Positions 36,816 through 46,322 of a DNA stretch of 64,000 nucleotides are shown piece by piece. The notes beneath the pieces were generated by a model. The model did no database searches. It was not told the DNA's origin and worked only from the letters and a program-made list of their open reading frames with translations. This DNA comes from Noviherbaspirillum sp. UKPF54 (GTDB lineage: Bacteria > Pseudomonadota > Gammaproteobacteria > Burkholderiales > Burkholderiaceae_D): assembly GCF_007874125.1 (NCBI RefSeq), contig NZ_CP040128.1:3472001-3536000 (forward strand), written 5' to 3'. Both the position numbers and the translations under genes were made by a program. Each line of letters opens with the position of its first letter. The first letter of the stretch is position 1.

Positions 36816-39539
36816 ATGAGCACGACCGAACGCATTAAATACTCTGACCTTGTCGATATCCCAAAGCTGCAGAGTCTCATGGAGAACTTTCACCAGATCA
36901 TTGGGATTGCCAATGCGGTAATTGACACCGACGGTGTGATCATTGCGCACGCTGGATGGCAGGACGCCTGCGTCAAATTCCATCGCGTGCATACGCAAAC
37001 CTGCAAGCGCTGTACGGAAAGTGATACTTTACTTGCCGGAAATATGACGCGGGGGATGCCGTTCGCTATATATCGGTGCCTAAACGGACTGGTCGACGCG
37101 GCAGCCCCGATTGTCGTGGACGGGCAGCATGTCGCCAACGTGTTTACCGGCCAATTCCTGACCGACGCGCCGGATCTCGACTTCTTTCGCAATCAGGCAC
37201 GACAATTCGGGTTTGATGAGGCGCGCTACTTGGACGCGATTTCCAAGGTGCCGGTCCAGTCCAGGGAGCATGTCGAATCGGTAATCCGCCTCTATGCGAC
37301 ACTCGCCAGCATGCTGGCCGATAGTGGATTAGACCGCCTGAGGCAAACGCAGTCCGCAGAACAGTTAGCCGCCATCAACAGAGCCCTGGAGGACACGGTT
37401 GGCGCGCGCACTGAAGCGCTGGTGCGCGCCAATACGGAGCTTGCGGCGCGGGAAGCCATGCTCACGCAGATTCTGGACACCTCGAGTGTGGCGATCTTCC
37501 TGGTCGATTTGGAAGGGCGCATCACCCACGCCAACCGGCGCATGGCGGAGATGTTTGCGATGCCGCTCGATGCCTTGGTGGGCAATGAATATGTCGCCCT
37601 GGTACACCCGGAAGAGCGGGACATCGCGCGGCAAAGGATGCTTGATCTATTAAGCAGCAACCTTGCGTCGACGGAGGTGGAGCGCCTTTACTATCGCGCA
37701 GACCAGACCACATTCTGGGGCACCTTGACCGGGAAACGCTTCTACGATGCCCACGGAGAAAAAACCGGGCTGGTGGGCGTGATTGCCGATATCACCGACC
37801 GTAAACATGCCGAAATCGACTTGCGAATTGCCGCGATCGCGTTTGAAGCACAGGAAGGGATGTTCATTACCGACCCCAAAGGGGTCATCTTGCGCGTCAA
37901 CCGGGCGTTCTCTGAAATCACGGGCTATGCGAGCGCCGAAGCGGTCGGCCAAACGCCGCAGCCGCTGCGCTCGGATTCGGATAACGCGGCATTCTATACC
38001 GCGATAAAGGAAAGCATTCTCCAAACCGGCACCTGGCAAGGCGACCTCTGGCACCGCCGGAAAAATGGCGAGAAATATCCATTGTGGCTGACGATTACCG
38101 CGGTATACAACGCTTCGCATGCGTTGACGCACTTCGTCGGAACGATGACGGACATGACGTCGCGCAAGGAGGCCGAAGACGCCATTCGCAATCTCGCCTT
38201 CTATGACCCGCTCACACAACTCCCCAATCGCCGTTTGCTGCTCGACAGGCTAAAGCAGGCATTGGCCACATGCACGCGTACGCATCGGAACGGTGCCCTG
38301 CTGTTCATTGACCTGGATAACTTCAAGATGCTCAATGATACGCTGGGCCATGATGTCGGCGACCAGTTGCTACAACAAGTCGCACAGCGTTTGCTCCACG
38401 GCGCACGCCAGGGAGACACCGTTGCCCGGCTGGGCGGCGACGAATTTGTGGTGATGCTGGAGAACTTGAGCGAGTGCTCGGTAGAAGCGGCCAAACAGGC
38501 CGAAATCGTGGGCGAACATATCCTCGGCGCCTTCAACCAGACCTTTCAACTGAAGGAGGGGGCCTATCCGAGCGCGGCGAGTATTGGCGTTACCTTGTTT
38601 TCGGACCACCAGGGCAGCGTCGAGGATTTGTTGAAACAGGCCGATTTGGCGATGTACCAGGCAAAGGCGGCGGGGCGCAATACCCTGCGCTTTTTTAACC
38701 CGGAGATGCAAGCCTCGATCGCACAACGTGCCGCCCTTGAAAACGACTTGCGCCTCGCCGTGCAAGAAAGCCAATTTTCTCTTTACTACCAGGTCCAGGT
38801 CGGCAGGGGCGGCGAGGTGACGGGCGCCGAGGCGCTGGTACGTTGGCAGCACCCGACGCGGGGATTGATCGCGCCGGGCGAATTCATCCCGCTAGCCGAG
38901 GAAACCGGGCTGATCCAGCACATTGGTACCTGCGTGTTGCAGATGGCGTGCCGACAGCTCTCCATCTGGGCTAGCCATGCGGCGACCGCGCATCTCACCC
39001 TCGCAGTCAACGTCAGTGCGCGCCAATTCCGCCGCCCCGACTTCGTGGAGCAGGTGCTATCGGTGATTGAAAAAAGCGGCGCCAATCCGCACCGGCTCAA
39101 GCTCGAGCTCACGGAGAGCCTCCTGGTCGATGATATCGAAGGCGTCATTACCAAAATGGGGACGCTGAAAGCCAAGGGCGTCAGTTTTTCGCTGGACGAT
39201 TTCGGTACCGGTTATTCGTCGCTTGCCTACTTGAAGCGATTACCGCTGGACCAACTCAAAATCGACCGTAGTTTTGTCAGGGATATCCTGATTGATAGCA
39301 ACGACGCCGCCATTGCCAGGACGATTGTCGCCCTGGCAGACAGCATGAGCCTTTCCGTCATTGCAGAAGGGGTGGAAACTCACGCACAGCGTGATGCCCT
39401 CTCCGCTGCGGGCTGTTACTTCTATCAGGGATATCTGTTTGGTCGCCCATTGCCTTTACCTGAATTTGAACAATATGTGCGGGACCGGGCCGCAAGCCCA
39501 AATCATCTCGACTGCGTCGACAGGGGCCAGGGCATCTGA
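36816..39539 (+). CDS. PocR-PAS-PAS-GGDEF-EAL c-di-GMP turnover protein
   Basis: About 907 residues, soluble. Order: PocR-type sensor domain (about 10-175, LQSLMENFHQIIGIANAVID...FHRVHTQTCKRCTESD), coiled linker, PAS (about 215-330), PAS/PAC (about 335-450), GGDEF (LGGDEFVVM about 545) and EAL (EALVRW about 685; DDFGTGYSSL about 795). PocR domains bind small metabolites such as propanediol or hydrocarbon derivatives. Both enzymatic motifs are complete. The ATG at 36816 (MSTTERIKY) has AAGGCCGCC upstream, better than the ATG at 36780. Divergent from the frameshifted PAS-GGDEF-EAL gene. Confidence 0.93.
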   Translation: MSTTERIKYSDLVDIPKLQSLMENFHQIIGIANAVIDTDGVIIAHAGWQDACVKFHRVHTQTCKRCTESDTLLAGNMTRGMPFAIYRCLNGLVDAAAPIVVDGQHVANVFTGQFLTDAPDLDFFRNQARQFGFDEARYLDAISKVPVQSREHVESVIRLYATLASMLADSGLDRLRQTQSAEQLAAINRALEDTVGARTEALVRANTELAAREAMLTQILDTSSVAIFLVDLEGRITHANRRMAEMFAMPLDALVGNEYVALVHPEERDIARQRMLDLLSSNLASTEVERLYYRADQTTFWGTLTGKRFYDAHGEKTGLVGVIADITDRKHAEIDLRIAAIAFEAQEGMFITDPKGVILRVNRAFSEITGYASAEAVGQTPQPLRSDSDNAAFYTAIKESILQTGTWQGDLWHRRKNGEKYPLWLTITAVYNASHALTHFVGTMTDMTSRKEAEDAIRNLAFYDPLTQLPNRRLLLDRLKQALATCTRTHRNGALLFIDLDNFKMLNDTLGHDVGDQLLQQVAQRLLHGARQGDTVARLGGDEFVVMLENLSECSVEAAKQAEIVGEHILGAFNQTFQLKEGAYPSAASIGVTLFSDHQGSVEDLLKQADLAMYQAKAAGRNTLRFFNPEMQASIAQRAALENDLRLAVQESQFSLYYQVQVGRGGEVTGAEALVRWQHPTRGLIAPGEFIPLAEETGLIQHIGTCVLQMACRQLSIWASHAATAHLTLAVNVSARQFRRPDFVEQVLSVIEKSGANPHRLKLELTESLLVDDIEGVITKMGTLKAKGVSFSLDDFGTGYSSLAYLKRLPLDQLKIDRSFVRDILIDSNDAAIARTIVALADSMSLSVIAEGVETHAQRDALSAAGCYFYQGYLFGRPLPLPEFEQYVRDRAASPNHLDCVDRGQGI

Positions 39540-39867
39540 GGGAAGATGACAGCACGATCCGATCAGATAGATTCCCCATTCCCGAGCCCGAATACTTCCG
39601 CCGACAAGCCAGTTGCAATCTTGTGGGGTGAGTTGCAATAATTTTGGCGGCCTGCAGCAACCTCGGCTAAATAGCAAACCATCAAGACTGCCGGCGCAGG
39701 CATCGGCGCATTCGTTGCACATCTGGCATTGCCCGGAAAATTTTTTCGCGCCTGTATAAAGTGCGCCCCGCCGCCAACCGTAATAGCGGTGTTGCGGCCG
39801 GCATCCAGCACGCCTGGCTTGCCGTCCCGACGCCTCCGTATTCGCCCACCTTAGCAAGAAAACAAGC
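39540..39867. other. Intergenic region upstream of the chemoreceptor
   Basis: 328 bp. TATAAA at about 39755 could be a -10 box. An open minus-strand frame with Cys clusters has no start or ribosome-binding site and was rejected. Confidence 0.4.
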
Positions 39868-41595
39868 ATGATCAACCTGATTCAATCTCTCAGCATGGCC
39901 AAAAAGGTCACGCTGCTCATCCTCAGCGCGATGCTCGGCATTGTCGTGATGACCGCGATCGTTCTTGTCTCGGAACGCACATTGATCCTCAAAGAACGGC
40001 AGAACAACGTGCGCCAGGCGGTCGCCACCGCTTACGGCGTAATCACCTACTATCACGACCTGGCGGCCAAGGGCGCCATGCCGGAAGCGGAGGCACAGAA
40101 AAACGCGCTGGCGGCGCTGCGCGGCATGCGCTTCAACGGCAACGACTATTTCTGGGTCAACGACTTCAAGCCGGTGATGCTGATGCATCCGATGCAACCG
40201 GCGCTCGAAGGCTCCGATCTATCCGACAAGAAGGAACCCGACGGCCGCCCGCTGTTCGCCCAGATGGCGGACATCGGCAAGAAAGGCGAAGGCTTCCTCG
40301 AATACCGCTGGCCCAAGCCGGGCAAGGAGGAGCCCTCGGAAAAGGTCGCCTACATCCAGGGCTTCGCGCCCTGGGGCTGGGTGCTCGGTTCGGGCGTGTA
40401 CATGGACTCGGTGCAGGAAACGCTCAATACGCGCATGCTCGTGTTCGGCATCGCCGCGCTGGCGCTGCTCGCGCTCATGTACGGCTTCGGCATGGTCATC
40501 GCCATCGGCATGCGCCGGCAGATGGGCGGCGAACCGGATATCACCGCGAAGATCACGCGCCGCATCGCGCAAGGCGACTTGAGCACGCACATCGACCTGC
40601 GTGCCGGCGACAGCGCCAGCCTGCTGCATTCGGTCAAGACGATGCGCGATAGTATCGCCACCATCGTCACCCAAGTACGGCGCGGCACCGACAACATCGT
40701 CACCGGGTCGAGCGAAATCGCCGCCGGCAACATGGATCTGTCGTCGCGCACCGAGCAGCAGGCCAGCTCGCTGGCGACGACCGCGCAGTCGATGGAAGAA
40801 CTGACCGCCACCGTGAAGCAAAACGCCGACAATGCGCGCCAGGCGAATCAGCTCGCCGTGTCCGCCTCCGACATCGCCGTCAAGGGCGGCGACGTGGTGG
40901 CGCAGGTGGTGGAAACCATGGACTCGATCAACAACTCGTCGAAGAAGATCGTCGACATCATCGGCGTCATCGACGGCATCGCGTTCCAGACCAACATCCT
41001 CGCGTTGAACGCCGCGGTGGAAGCCGCGCGCGCCGGCGAACAGGGCCGAGGCTTCGCGGTGGTGGCGGGCGAAGTGCGCAACCTCGCGCAGCGCAGCGCG
41101 GCGGCGGCCAGGGAAATCAAGGCGCTGATCGACGATTCGGTGGAAAAGGTCGACGCCGGCAGCGCGCTGGTCAACCAGGCCGGCTTCACCATGAATGAAA
41201 TCGTCGACAGCGTCAAACGCGTGACCGACATCATGAGCGAGATCATGGCCGCCGGCCAGGAGCAAAGCGCCGGCATCGAACAGGTCAACCTCGCCATTGC
41301 CCAGATGGACCAGGTCACGCAGCAAAACGCGGCGCTGGTGGAACAGGCGGCAGCGGCAGCTGGCTCCCTGCAGGAACAGGCGGAAGAACTGGCGCGCGTG
41401 GTGAGCGTGTTTTCGATCGAAGACGGCGCGACAACCGCGACGGCTGCGGCCAAAGCATCGGTCGCACCGGCCGCCGCACAACCGGCCGCGCGCCGCGTGC
41501 CGCAGGCTGCCGCCGGACGCAAGGCGCTGGCCGCCCGCCCGAAACCGGTGCCCGCATTGCGCACCCGCGCGGAAGACGACTGGGAAGAGTTTTAA
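39868..41595 (+). CDS. Methyl-accepting chemotaxis protein with Cache sensor
   Basis: 575 residues. TM1 at about 12-32; periplasmic single Cache (sCache_2) domain to about 185, with [18 protein letters not shown] typical of small-acid-sensing receptors; TM2 at about 192-212; HAMP; then a long MA signalling domain with the hairpin tip [30 protein letters not shown]. The protein ends AEDDWEEF, a pentapeptide like NWETF that tethers CheR/CheB. Ala/Pro-rich linker (about 525-560) precedes it. Ligand unknown. No che genes nearby. Confidence 0.95.
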   Translation: MINLIQSLSMAKKVTLLILSAMLGIVVMTAIVLVSERTLILKERQNNVRQAVATAYGVITYYHDLAAKGAMPEAEAQKNALAALRGMRFNGNDYFWVNDFKPVMLMHPMQPALEGSDLSDKKEPDGRPLFAQMADIGKKGEGFLEYRWPKPGKEEPSEKVAYIQGFAPWGWVLGSGVYMDSVQETLNTRMLVFGIAALALLALMYGFGMVIAIGMRRQMGGEPDITAKITRRIAQGDLSTHIDLRAGDSASLLHSVKTMRDSIATIVTQVRRGTDNIVTGSSEIAAGNMDLSSRTEQQASSLATTAQSMEELTATVKQNADNARQANQLAVSASDIAVKGGDVVAQVVETMDSINNSSKKIVDIIGVIDGIAFQTNILALNAAVEAARAGEQGRGFAVVAGEVRNLAQRSAAAAREIKALIDDSVEKVDAGSALVNQAGFTMNEIVDSVKRVTDIMSEIMAAGQEQSAGIEQVNLAIAQMDQVTQQNAALVEQAAAAAGSLQEQAEELARVVSVFSIEDGATTATAAAKASVAPAAAQPAARRVPQAAAGRKALAARPKPVPALRTRAEDDWEEF

Positions 41596-41675
41596 TCCTG
41601 CCCTCCCCGGCCCGGCGGGAACCATTTCCCCGCCGGGCCGGCTCCAAGCAAAAACACGCTCTTGAGCACGTGACG

Positions 41676-41957
41676 ATGGAAAAATTTCTGATTCAAAACG
41701 AGTTCGGCCAGCCGCAGGAATTGCTGGGCGAGGAAATCGCCGTGCCCGGCTTCGATGAATTGCAATTCATCCTGCATGCATGGCTGTACGACAAGCGCGG
41801 CGGCTGGGCGATCACCGAACGGTCTTCCGGCAAGCGCATCACCAGCGGCCCGCAAGGCACCGAGCATCTCGCCCGGGAACAGCTGGAGCGGCAGCTGGGC
41901 TTGCACGGCAAGGAAGTGCTGCTGCGCGTGCTGGGCAAAGGACCGCTGTCGAGCTGA
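41676..41957 (+). CDS. Conserved hypothetical small protein
   Basis: 93 residues, MEKFLIQNEFGQPQELLGEEIAVPGFDELQFILHAWLYDKRGG. No signal peptide, no Cys. The predicted alternating beta-strand pattern and ITERSSGKRITSGPQG segment do not match a family I can name. GTG at 41670 is an alternative start. It precedes the DUF1810 gene by 75 bp. Confidence 0.65.
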   Translation: MEKFLIQNEFGQPQELLGEEIAVPGFDELQFILHAWLYDKRGGWAITERSSGKRITSGPQGTEHLAREQLERQLGLHGKEVLLRVLGKGPLSS

Positions 41958-42032
41958 GCGCCGGTTTGAAGACCTGGCGAGCGAAAAGCGGTTCGCGCGG
42001 CAATTTTCAAACAGAGTTCGAGGGGCAAGGTC

Positions 42033-42452
42033 ATGCACGACCAGTACCACCTGCAACGTTTCGTCGATGCGCAGCAGCCGGTGTACGACGACGTCCGCGC
42101 CGAATTGCGCGCGGGCCGCAAGCGCAGCCACTGGATGTGGTTCATCTTCCCGCAGATCGCGGGCCTGGGCCACAGCGCGATGGCACAGCGCTACGCCATT
42201 TCTTCGCTGGACGAAGCCCGCGCCTATCTGGCGCATCCGGTGCTCGGCCCCCGGCTGCGCGAGTGCAGCGCCATCGTGGCGGCGTTGGAGGGGCGTTCGG
42301 CGGATGCCATCTTCCCCTATCCCGACGATCTCAAATTCCACTCGTCGATGACGCTGTTCGCGCAAGCCGAGGGCGGCGACTCCGCTTTCGATGCCTGCCT
42401 GCGCAAGTACTTCGGCGGCGAGCCGGATCGCGCCACGCTCGACCGGCTCTGA
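42033..42452 (+). CDS. DUF1810 family protein
   Basis: 139 residues. MHDQYHLQRFVDAQQPVYDDV, RKRSHWMWFIFPQIAGLGHS, and SSLDEARAYLAHPVLGPRLREC are typical of DUF1810, annotated elsewhere as calpastatin-like; the function is unknown. Complete and of expected length. Preceded by GAGGGGCAAGG. Confidence 0.93.
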   Translation: MHDQYHLQRFVDAQQPVYDDVRAELRAGRKRSHWMWFIFPQIAGLGHSAMAQRYAISSLDEARAYLAHPVLGPRLRECSAIVAALEGRSADAIFPYPDDLKFHSSMTLFAQAEGGDSAFDACLRKYFGGEPDRATLDRL

Positions 42453-42881
42453 TCAGCGCTGGCGGTCGACCACCGCCATGGTCAGGCGCGAGATGCAGAT
42501 CGGCTGGCCGGCGTCGTCCACGATCCGGATGTCCCATACCTGGGTGGTGCGCCCCAGGTGAAACGGCCGCGCGGTGGCGGTCACCCAGCCGGCACGCGCG
42601 CCGCGCACATGGTTGGCGTTGATGTCCAGGCCGACGCAATACGACTGTTCTTCATCGACGCACAGGTTGGCGGCGCAACTGCCCACCGTTTCCGCCAGCA
42701 GCACCGACGCGCCGCCGTGCAGGATGCCGAACGGCTGCACGGTGCGCGCATCGACCGGCATGCGCGCGGCCAGCCAGTCGTCGCCGATGGCGCTGAATTC
42801 GATGCCGAGGCGCTCGGCGGCGGTGTTCCTGTTCCAGTTCTGCAGGTCTTCCAGGCTTCTTTCTTTTTTCCAGATAGGCAT
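42453..42881 (-). CDS. Hotdog-fold thioesterase (YdiI/MenI-like)
   Basis: 142 residues. LQNWNRNTAAERLGIEFSAIGDDWLAARMPVD, VQPFGILHGGASVLLAETVGSC with the HGG-x4-E catalytic region, and NANHVRGARAGWVTATARPFHLGRTTQVWDI are characteristic of the PaaI/YdiI branch that hydrolyses acyl-CoA esters. Start at MPIWKKERSLE. It abuts the DUF1810 gene (shared boundary) convergently. The acyl group is not known. Confidence 0.9.
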   Translation of the reverse strand: MPIWKKERSLEDLQNWNRNTAAERLGIEFSAIGDDWLAARMPVDARTVQPFGILHGGASVLLAETVGSCAANLCVDEEQSYCVGLDINANHVRGARAGWVTATARPFHLGRTTQVWDIRIVDDAGQPICISRLTMAVVDRQR

Positions 42882-43004
42882 AAGGCAGAGTCGTCCGAGT
42901 GAATGGAATGCGGGCCAAGGCAAAATCGCCATCGCCCGGAGCATTGTAAGGCGCGCCGCGAAACAGCGCCGAGGTCGGGAATCGGGCGGCATGCAGGAGC
43001 AGCC

Positions 43005-43019
43005 TTTACCCGGATTTAC
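43005..43019. promoter_or_regulatory. CpxR-type box
   Basis: TTTAC-CCGGA-TTTAC, the inverse of GTAAA-N5-GTAAA. It lies 46-60 bp upstream of a putative small RNA start on the plus strand and about 125 bp upstream of the thioesterase on the minus strand. Confidence 0.65.
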
Positions 43020-43064
43020 ATCTCGTTAACGCGGTTTCACCGCCGCGCGCGGCACAATCATCCC

Positions 43065-43150
43065 GGCGCGGCCCCTTCCCGCGCCAGCGACTTCTCCCTC
43101 CGTGCCCATTGACGGGGTTCGCCGCGCATCGTGCGATGCGCGGCTTTTTT
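43065..43150 (+). ncRNA. Candidate small RNA, possibly CpxR-controlled
   Basis: About 85 nt. No ORF is present on this strand, yet it ends in a strong terminator with an 11-bp stem at 43121-43144 and T6. A CpxR-type box lies just upstream and a CACAAT (43053-43058) could be the -10. The predicted RNA has a 5' hairpin GGCGCGG/CCGCGCC, a single-stranded CTTCTCCCTCC stretch able to pair with Shine-Dalgarno sequences, and the terminator. It lies tail to tail with the kinase gene. Predicted only. Confidence 0.45.
43121..43150 (+). terminator. Rho-independent terminator
   Basis: GCCGCGCATCG-TG-CGATGCGCGGC then T6. It points along the plus strand, where no protein gene precedes it. Confidence 0.8.
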
Positions 43151-43167
43151 CATGGCGCTGCCGCGTG

Positions 43168-44583
43168 TCACCGGCCGGCGGCCGGCTCGTGGCGCTCGCG
43201 CTGCAGCGGCAGCGAGATGGCGACGCACAGGCCGCCCATTTCCTGATTGCTCTGATTGCTGGCGCTGACGCGGCCCTGGTGCGCCTCGACCACGCGCTTG
43301 GCGATCGCCAGCCCGAGCCCGTAGCCGTCGGTATTCTTCCCCGGGTGGATGCTGCGGAAAAACGGCTGGAAGATCTTGTCGAGTTCCGCGTCCGGCACGC
43401 CCGGCCCCTGGTCGCGCACCACGACATGCGCCCATCCGGCAGCCGCATCCGATTGGACCGCGACGCCGACGACGCCACCCCTGGCCGTATGCTTGACCGC
43501 GTTGCGCACCACGTTTTCTATCGCGCGGTGCAGCAGCTCCGGATAGCCGGCGACGATCGCAAGTCCGCCGTCCACCAGCTCGACGTTCTTGCCCTCGTGC
43601 TCCACCTCGAAACGCGCATCGTCGACGATGTCGGCCACCAGCTCGCCGAGGTTCACGCTTTCCTCGGTGGAGCCCACCACGCCAGCTTCCAGGCGCGACA
43701 GCGTGAGCAGCTCGCCCACCAGGCCGTCCATGCGCACGCTTTCCCGCTCGATGCGTTCGAGCGACGCGTCGATGCGTTCCGGCCGTTGGCGCGCCAGTCC
43801 GATGGCGGCCTGCAGCCTCGCCAGCGGCGAACGCAGCTCGTGCGAAACGTCATGCAGCAGGCGGCGCTGGCCGTCCACCAGCTTGTGCAGGCGGTCCGCC
43901 ATGCGGTCGAAGTCGCGCCCCAGTTCGGCCAGCTCGTCGCGCCGCTTGCCCATCGCCGGCGCCACCCGCGCATCCAGGTCGCCGGACGCCACCGCATCGA
44001 AGGCGGCGCGCAGGCTCTTGATCGGCTTCGAGAAATACCAGGCCAGCAGCAGCGCCGAGCCCAGGCTCGCCAGGATCGTGAACAGCATCGGTATCGTCGG
44101 AAAGTGCAGCGTGTCGCGCGGCGGCCGGCGGTAATCGGGCGGCGGTCCGCCCGGGCCGAAGGATCTTTCCTTCCACGGGACGAACAGCAGATAGCGCGTG
44201 CCGTCGGCGGCGAAGGCGACGCGCACCGCGTGGGCCCGGCCATCGGCCTGCTCGATCAGCTGGTGCGCATGATCCAGCAGCGCGCGATCCACGAAGCGGT
44301 TCAGTATGTCGTTGCCGCGCTGGTCGATCGCATACACCCGGTTGCCGTGCGCCTGACGCAGCAGGTCCTGCAGCGCGGGCGTGCCTCCGAAGCGCAGGGT
44401 GGCGGACGCCGAGTCGAGCATCATGGCGGCCGGCGGGCTCATGTCGAATTCCTCGGCGTGGCGCGCGTGGCTGCGTTCCTTGATCCAGAAGCTGGCGCTG
44501 ATGGCCAGCACCGCCAGGCATTGCGCGGCCCAGATGGAGAGGAAGAATTTCCAGAACAGACGGCCCATGGAGGGTGAGTTCAT
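43168..44583 (-). CDS. Sensor histidine kinase, CpxA-like
   Basis: 471 residues. TM1 (about 10-30), a periplasmic loop of about 130 residues, TM2 (about 165-185), HAMP (YFSKPIKSLRAAFDAVASGDLDARV), dimerisation/His domain with HDVSHELRSPL and the HATPase domain with NVVRNAVKHT, DQGPGVP and GYGLGLAIAKRVVEAHQG. All H, N, G1 and G2 boxes are intact. Its start lies 6 bp after the regulator stop, so the two form an operon. The domain layout and the GTAAA boxes nearby favour the Cpx/Rst group sensing envelope conditions. Confidence 0.93.
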   Translation of the reverse strand: MNSPSMGRLFWKFFLSIWAAQCLAVLAISASFWIKERSHARHAEEFDMSPPAAMMLDSASATLRFGGTPALQDLLRQAHGNRVYAIDQRGNDILNRFVDRALLDHAHQLIEQADGRAHAVRVAFAADGTRYLLFVPWKERSFGPGGPPPDYRRPPRDTLHFPTIPMLFTILASLGSALLLAWYFSKPIKSLRAAFDAVASGDLDARVAPAMGKRRDELAELGRDFDRMADRLHKLVDGQRRLLHDVSHELRSPLARLQAAIGLARQRPERIDASLERIERESVRMDGLVGELLTLSRLEAGVVGSTEESVNLGELVADIVDDARFEVEHEGKNVELVDGGLAIVAGYPELLHRAIENVVRNAVKHTARGGVVGVAVQSDAAAGWAHVVVRDQGPGVPDAELDKIFQPFFRSIHPGKNTDGYGLGLAIAKRVVEAHQGRVSASNQSNQEMGGLCVAISLPLQRERHEPAAGR

Positions 44584-44589
44584 GACACC

Positions 44590-45276
44590 TTATTCCCTGA
44601 TGAACTGGTAGCCCTGCCGATGCACGGTCTGGATGCAGGAGCGGCCGTCCTCGAGCGTTCCCAGCTTGTGGCGCAGGCTGCTCAGGTGGACGTCGATGTT
44701 GCGGTCGAAGCGCGCCAGCGGCCGGCCCAGCCCCTTTTCCGACAGCTCGTTCTTGCTGACCGGCCGCCCGGCATTGCGCGCCAATACTTCCAGCAGGTTG
44801 AACTCGGTGCTCGTCAATTCCAGCGGCGCGCCCTCCCATTGCGCGCGGCGCTGCTGCGGCCACATCTGCAACGCGCCCACCGCCAGGTGTTGCGGCGCGA
44901 CCTGCCCGGCCGCCGCCTGGGTGCGGCGCAGGATGGCGCGGATGCGCGCGCTCAGCTCGCGCGGCGTGCAGGGCTTGGGCACGTAATCGTCGGCGCCGAG
45001 CTCCAGTCCCAGGATGCGGTCGGTGTCGTCGCCCCGTGCCGTGAGCATCAGCACCGGCAGGGGACTCTTCGCGCGCAGCTGGCGCAAGGTCTCGACACCG
45101 TTCATTCTCGGCATCATGACGTCCATGACCGCGATCTCGAAGGCGCCGGTCAGCGCATGCGCAAGGCCGGTTTCGCCGTCATGCGCGGCGGCGACCTCGA
45201 AGCCGTCCTGTTCCAGATATTCCTTCAGCAGTTCCACCAGTTCCGCGTCGTCGTCGATCAATAACACTTTCGCCAT
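44590..45276 (-). CDS. OmpR-family response regulator, CpxR-like
   Basis: 228 residues. Receiver domain (MAKVLLIDDDAELVELL; phosphoacceptor Asp in VMDVMMPRMNG, Thr in MLTARG, Lys in PKPCTPREL) followed by a winged-helix DNA-binding domain (ELTSTEFNLLEVLARNAGRPVSKNEL, RNIDVHLSSLRHKLG). Start at 45276 with AAGGAATG in front; an upstream in-frame extension is not needed. Three GTAAA boxes lie upstream (45365-45390), so autoregulation is likely. Confidence 0.93.
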   Translation of the reverse strand: MAKVLLIDDDAELVELLKEYLEQDGFEVAAAHDGETGLAHALTGAFEIAVMDVMMPRMNGVETLRQLRAKSPLPVLMLTARGDDTDRILGLELGADDYVPKPCTPRELSARIRAILRRTQAAAGQVAPQHLAVGALQMWPQQRRAQWEGAPLELTSTEFNLLEVLARNAGRPVSKNELSEKGLGRPLARFDRNIDVHLSSLRHKLGTLEDGRSCIQTVHRQGYQFIRE

Positions 45277-45364
45277 TGCAGAACATTCCTTCTTGCCCGT
45301 ATCCGCTCGAATGATAGCGGAGCACGCAGGCGCCATGCGGCGGCACAGGGCTTCTTTACGCAAA

Positions 45365-45390
45365 TTTACCTTCCCTTTACCGGCTTTTAC
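45365..45390. promoter_or_regulatory. Triple CpxR-type box
   Basis: TTTAC copies at 45365-45369, 45376-45380 and 45386-45390 with 6- and 5-bp spacers; on the minus strand GTAAA-N5-GTAAA-N6-GTAAA. Degenerate copies continue at 45446-45467 (TTAAC-N5-TTTAC, TTTAC). They sit in the 285-bp gap between the regulator and the divergent Ser-rich gene. Confidence 0.75.
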
Positions 45391-45561
45391 CCCCGGCGCC
45401 TCGACAATAGGTTGCGCGCGCTAGGGAGAACTGAACAGCGCGGGCTTAACGTTTCTTTACCTTTTACGTCTTCCGGCACCAGGCTGGCCGCCATGCCGAC
45501 GTTATTTCCATCAGCAAGGCAGCATGTGCGGCCTTGGACAGCCATCATCAGGGAGGTCAAC

Positions 45562-46254
45562 ATGACAACAATTAGTGGAATTTCCAGTTCGCTGCTATCG
45601 GTGTTTCAGCTTAACCAGACCAGCGGCGTGAAGCAGGCCAGCGGCGCCAGCGGCCAGTGCGAAACGGGCGACGTGCAGGGCAACCGCCCGCCGGGACCGC
45701 CACCCGGAGGCGGACTTGCCGATGCAATCATGCAGGCGCTGTCCGATATCGGCGCGACCGGCCAGAGTTCGAGCGACGGTTCATCATCGTCGACCGGCAC
45801 GTCATCTTCGTCCGACTCCTCCACCTCTTCGACCGCGTCTACCGCATCGGCTGACTCGCAATCGATTGCGCAAGCGTTCGGCGCCTTCATGCATAACCTG
45901 ATCGGCGCGCTGCATGCGCAAAGCGAGTCGAAGACAGCTGCCGACGGCAGCCAGGACAGCGGCAACGGCGACGTCGCGCAAGTGCAGGGCGGGCACCATC
46001 ATCACGGCGGCCCGGGCAATATCCAGTCCGACCTGCAAAGCCTGATCCAGAAGCTGTCGTCATCGAGCAGCGACAGCACGAGCAGCGACTCCACGAACTC
46101 CACGCCGTCGTCGCTGCAGCAAAGCTTCAGCAGCTTGCTGAGCGCGCTCGGCGCGAGCAACGGCAATGCGACACTGAACAAGTTCCTGCAGGCGCTGCAA
46201 AACGATCTGCCGGGCGTGACATCCTCCGGCAATATCGTCAATACGACGGCCTGA
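45562..46254 (+). CDS. Ser-rich low-complexity hypothetical protein
   Basis: 230 residues. A short N-terminal segment (MTTISGISSSLLSVFQL) is followed by QGNRPPGPPPGGGLADAIMQALSDIG, Ser/Thr runs (about 72-100 and 172-190), a His-rich GGHHHHGGPG tract (about 148) and paired Leu-rich helices (LIQKLS, SFSSLLSALG). Similar proteins occur next to Cpx-like systems, where they may be secreted or stress-related, but I cannot give a function. His tract could bind metal. GGGAGGTC precedes the ATG. CpxR-type boxes upstream suggest co-regulation with the divergent regulator. Confidence 0.75.
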   Translation: MTTISGISSSLLSVFQLNQTSGVKQASGASGQCETGDVQGNRPPGPPPGGGLADAIMQALSDIGATGQSSSDGSSSSTGTSSSSDSSTSSTASTASADSQSIAQAFGAFMHNLIGALHAQSESKTAADGSQDSGNGDVAQVQGGHHHHGGPGNIQSDLQSLIQKLSSSSSDSTSSDSTNSTPSSLQQSFSSLLSALGASNGNATLNKFLQALQNDLPGVTSSGNIVNTTA

Positions 46255-46278
46255 GCGCGGCCGTCGAACGGCGCACGT

Positions 46279-46307
46279 AACAAGGGCACGCTGCGCGTGC
46301 CCTTGTT
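46279..46307. terminator. Bidirectional hairpin between convergent genes
   Basis: Thirteen-base arms AACAAGGGCACGC / GCGTGCCCTTGTT with a 3-base loop. It serves the plus-strand Ser-rich gene and the minus-strand hydrolase. Confidence 0.7.
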
Positions 46308-46322
46308 CATTTCACCCCGTCG

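Noticed and set aside
39456..39875. Minus-strand frame with Cys clusters (QCQMCNECADAC)
   Set aside because: Resembles a metal-binding motif at first sight, but has no start signal, no family match and would sit antisense to the EAL gene and chemoreceptor leader.
42882..43020. N-terminal extension of the thioesterase frame
   Set aside because: The extension is Arg/Pro-rich with no family similarity; MPIWKKERSLE is the usual start.
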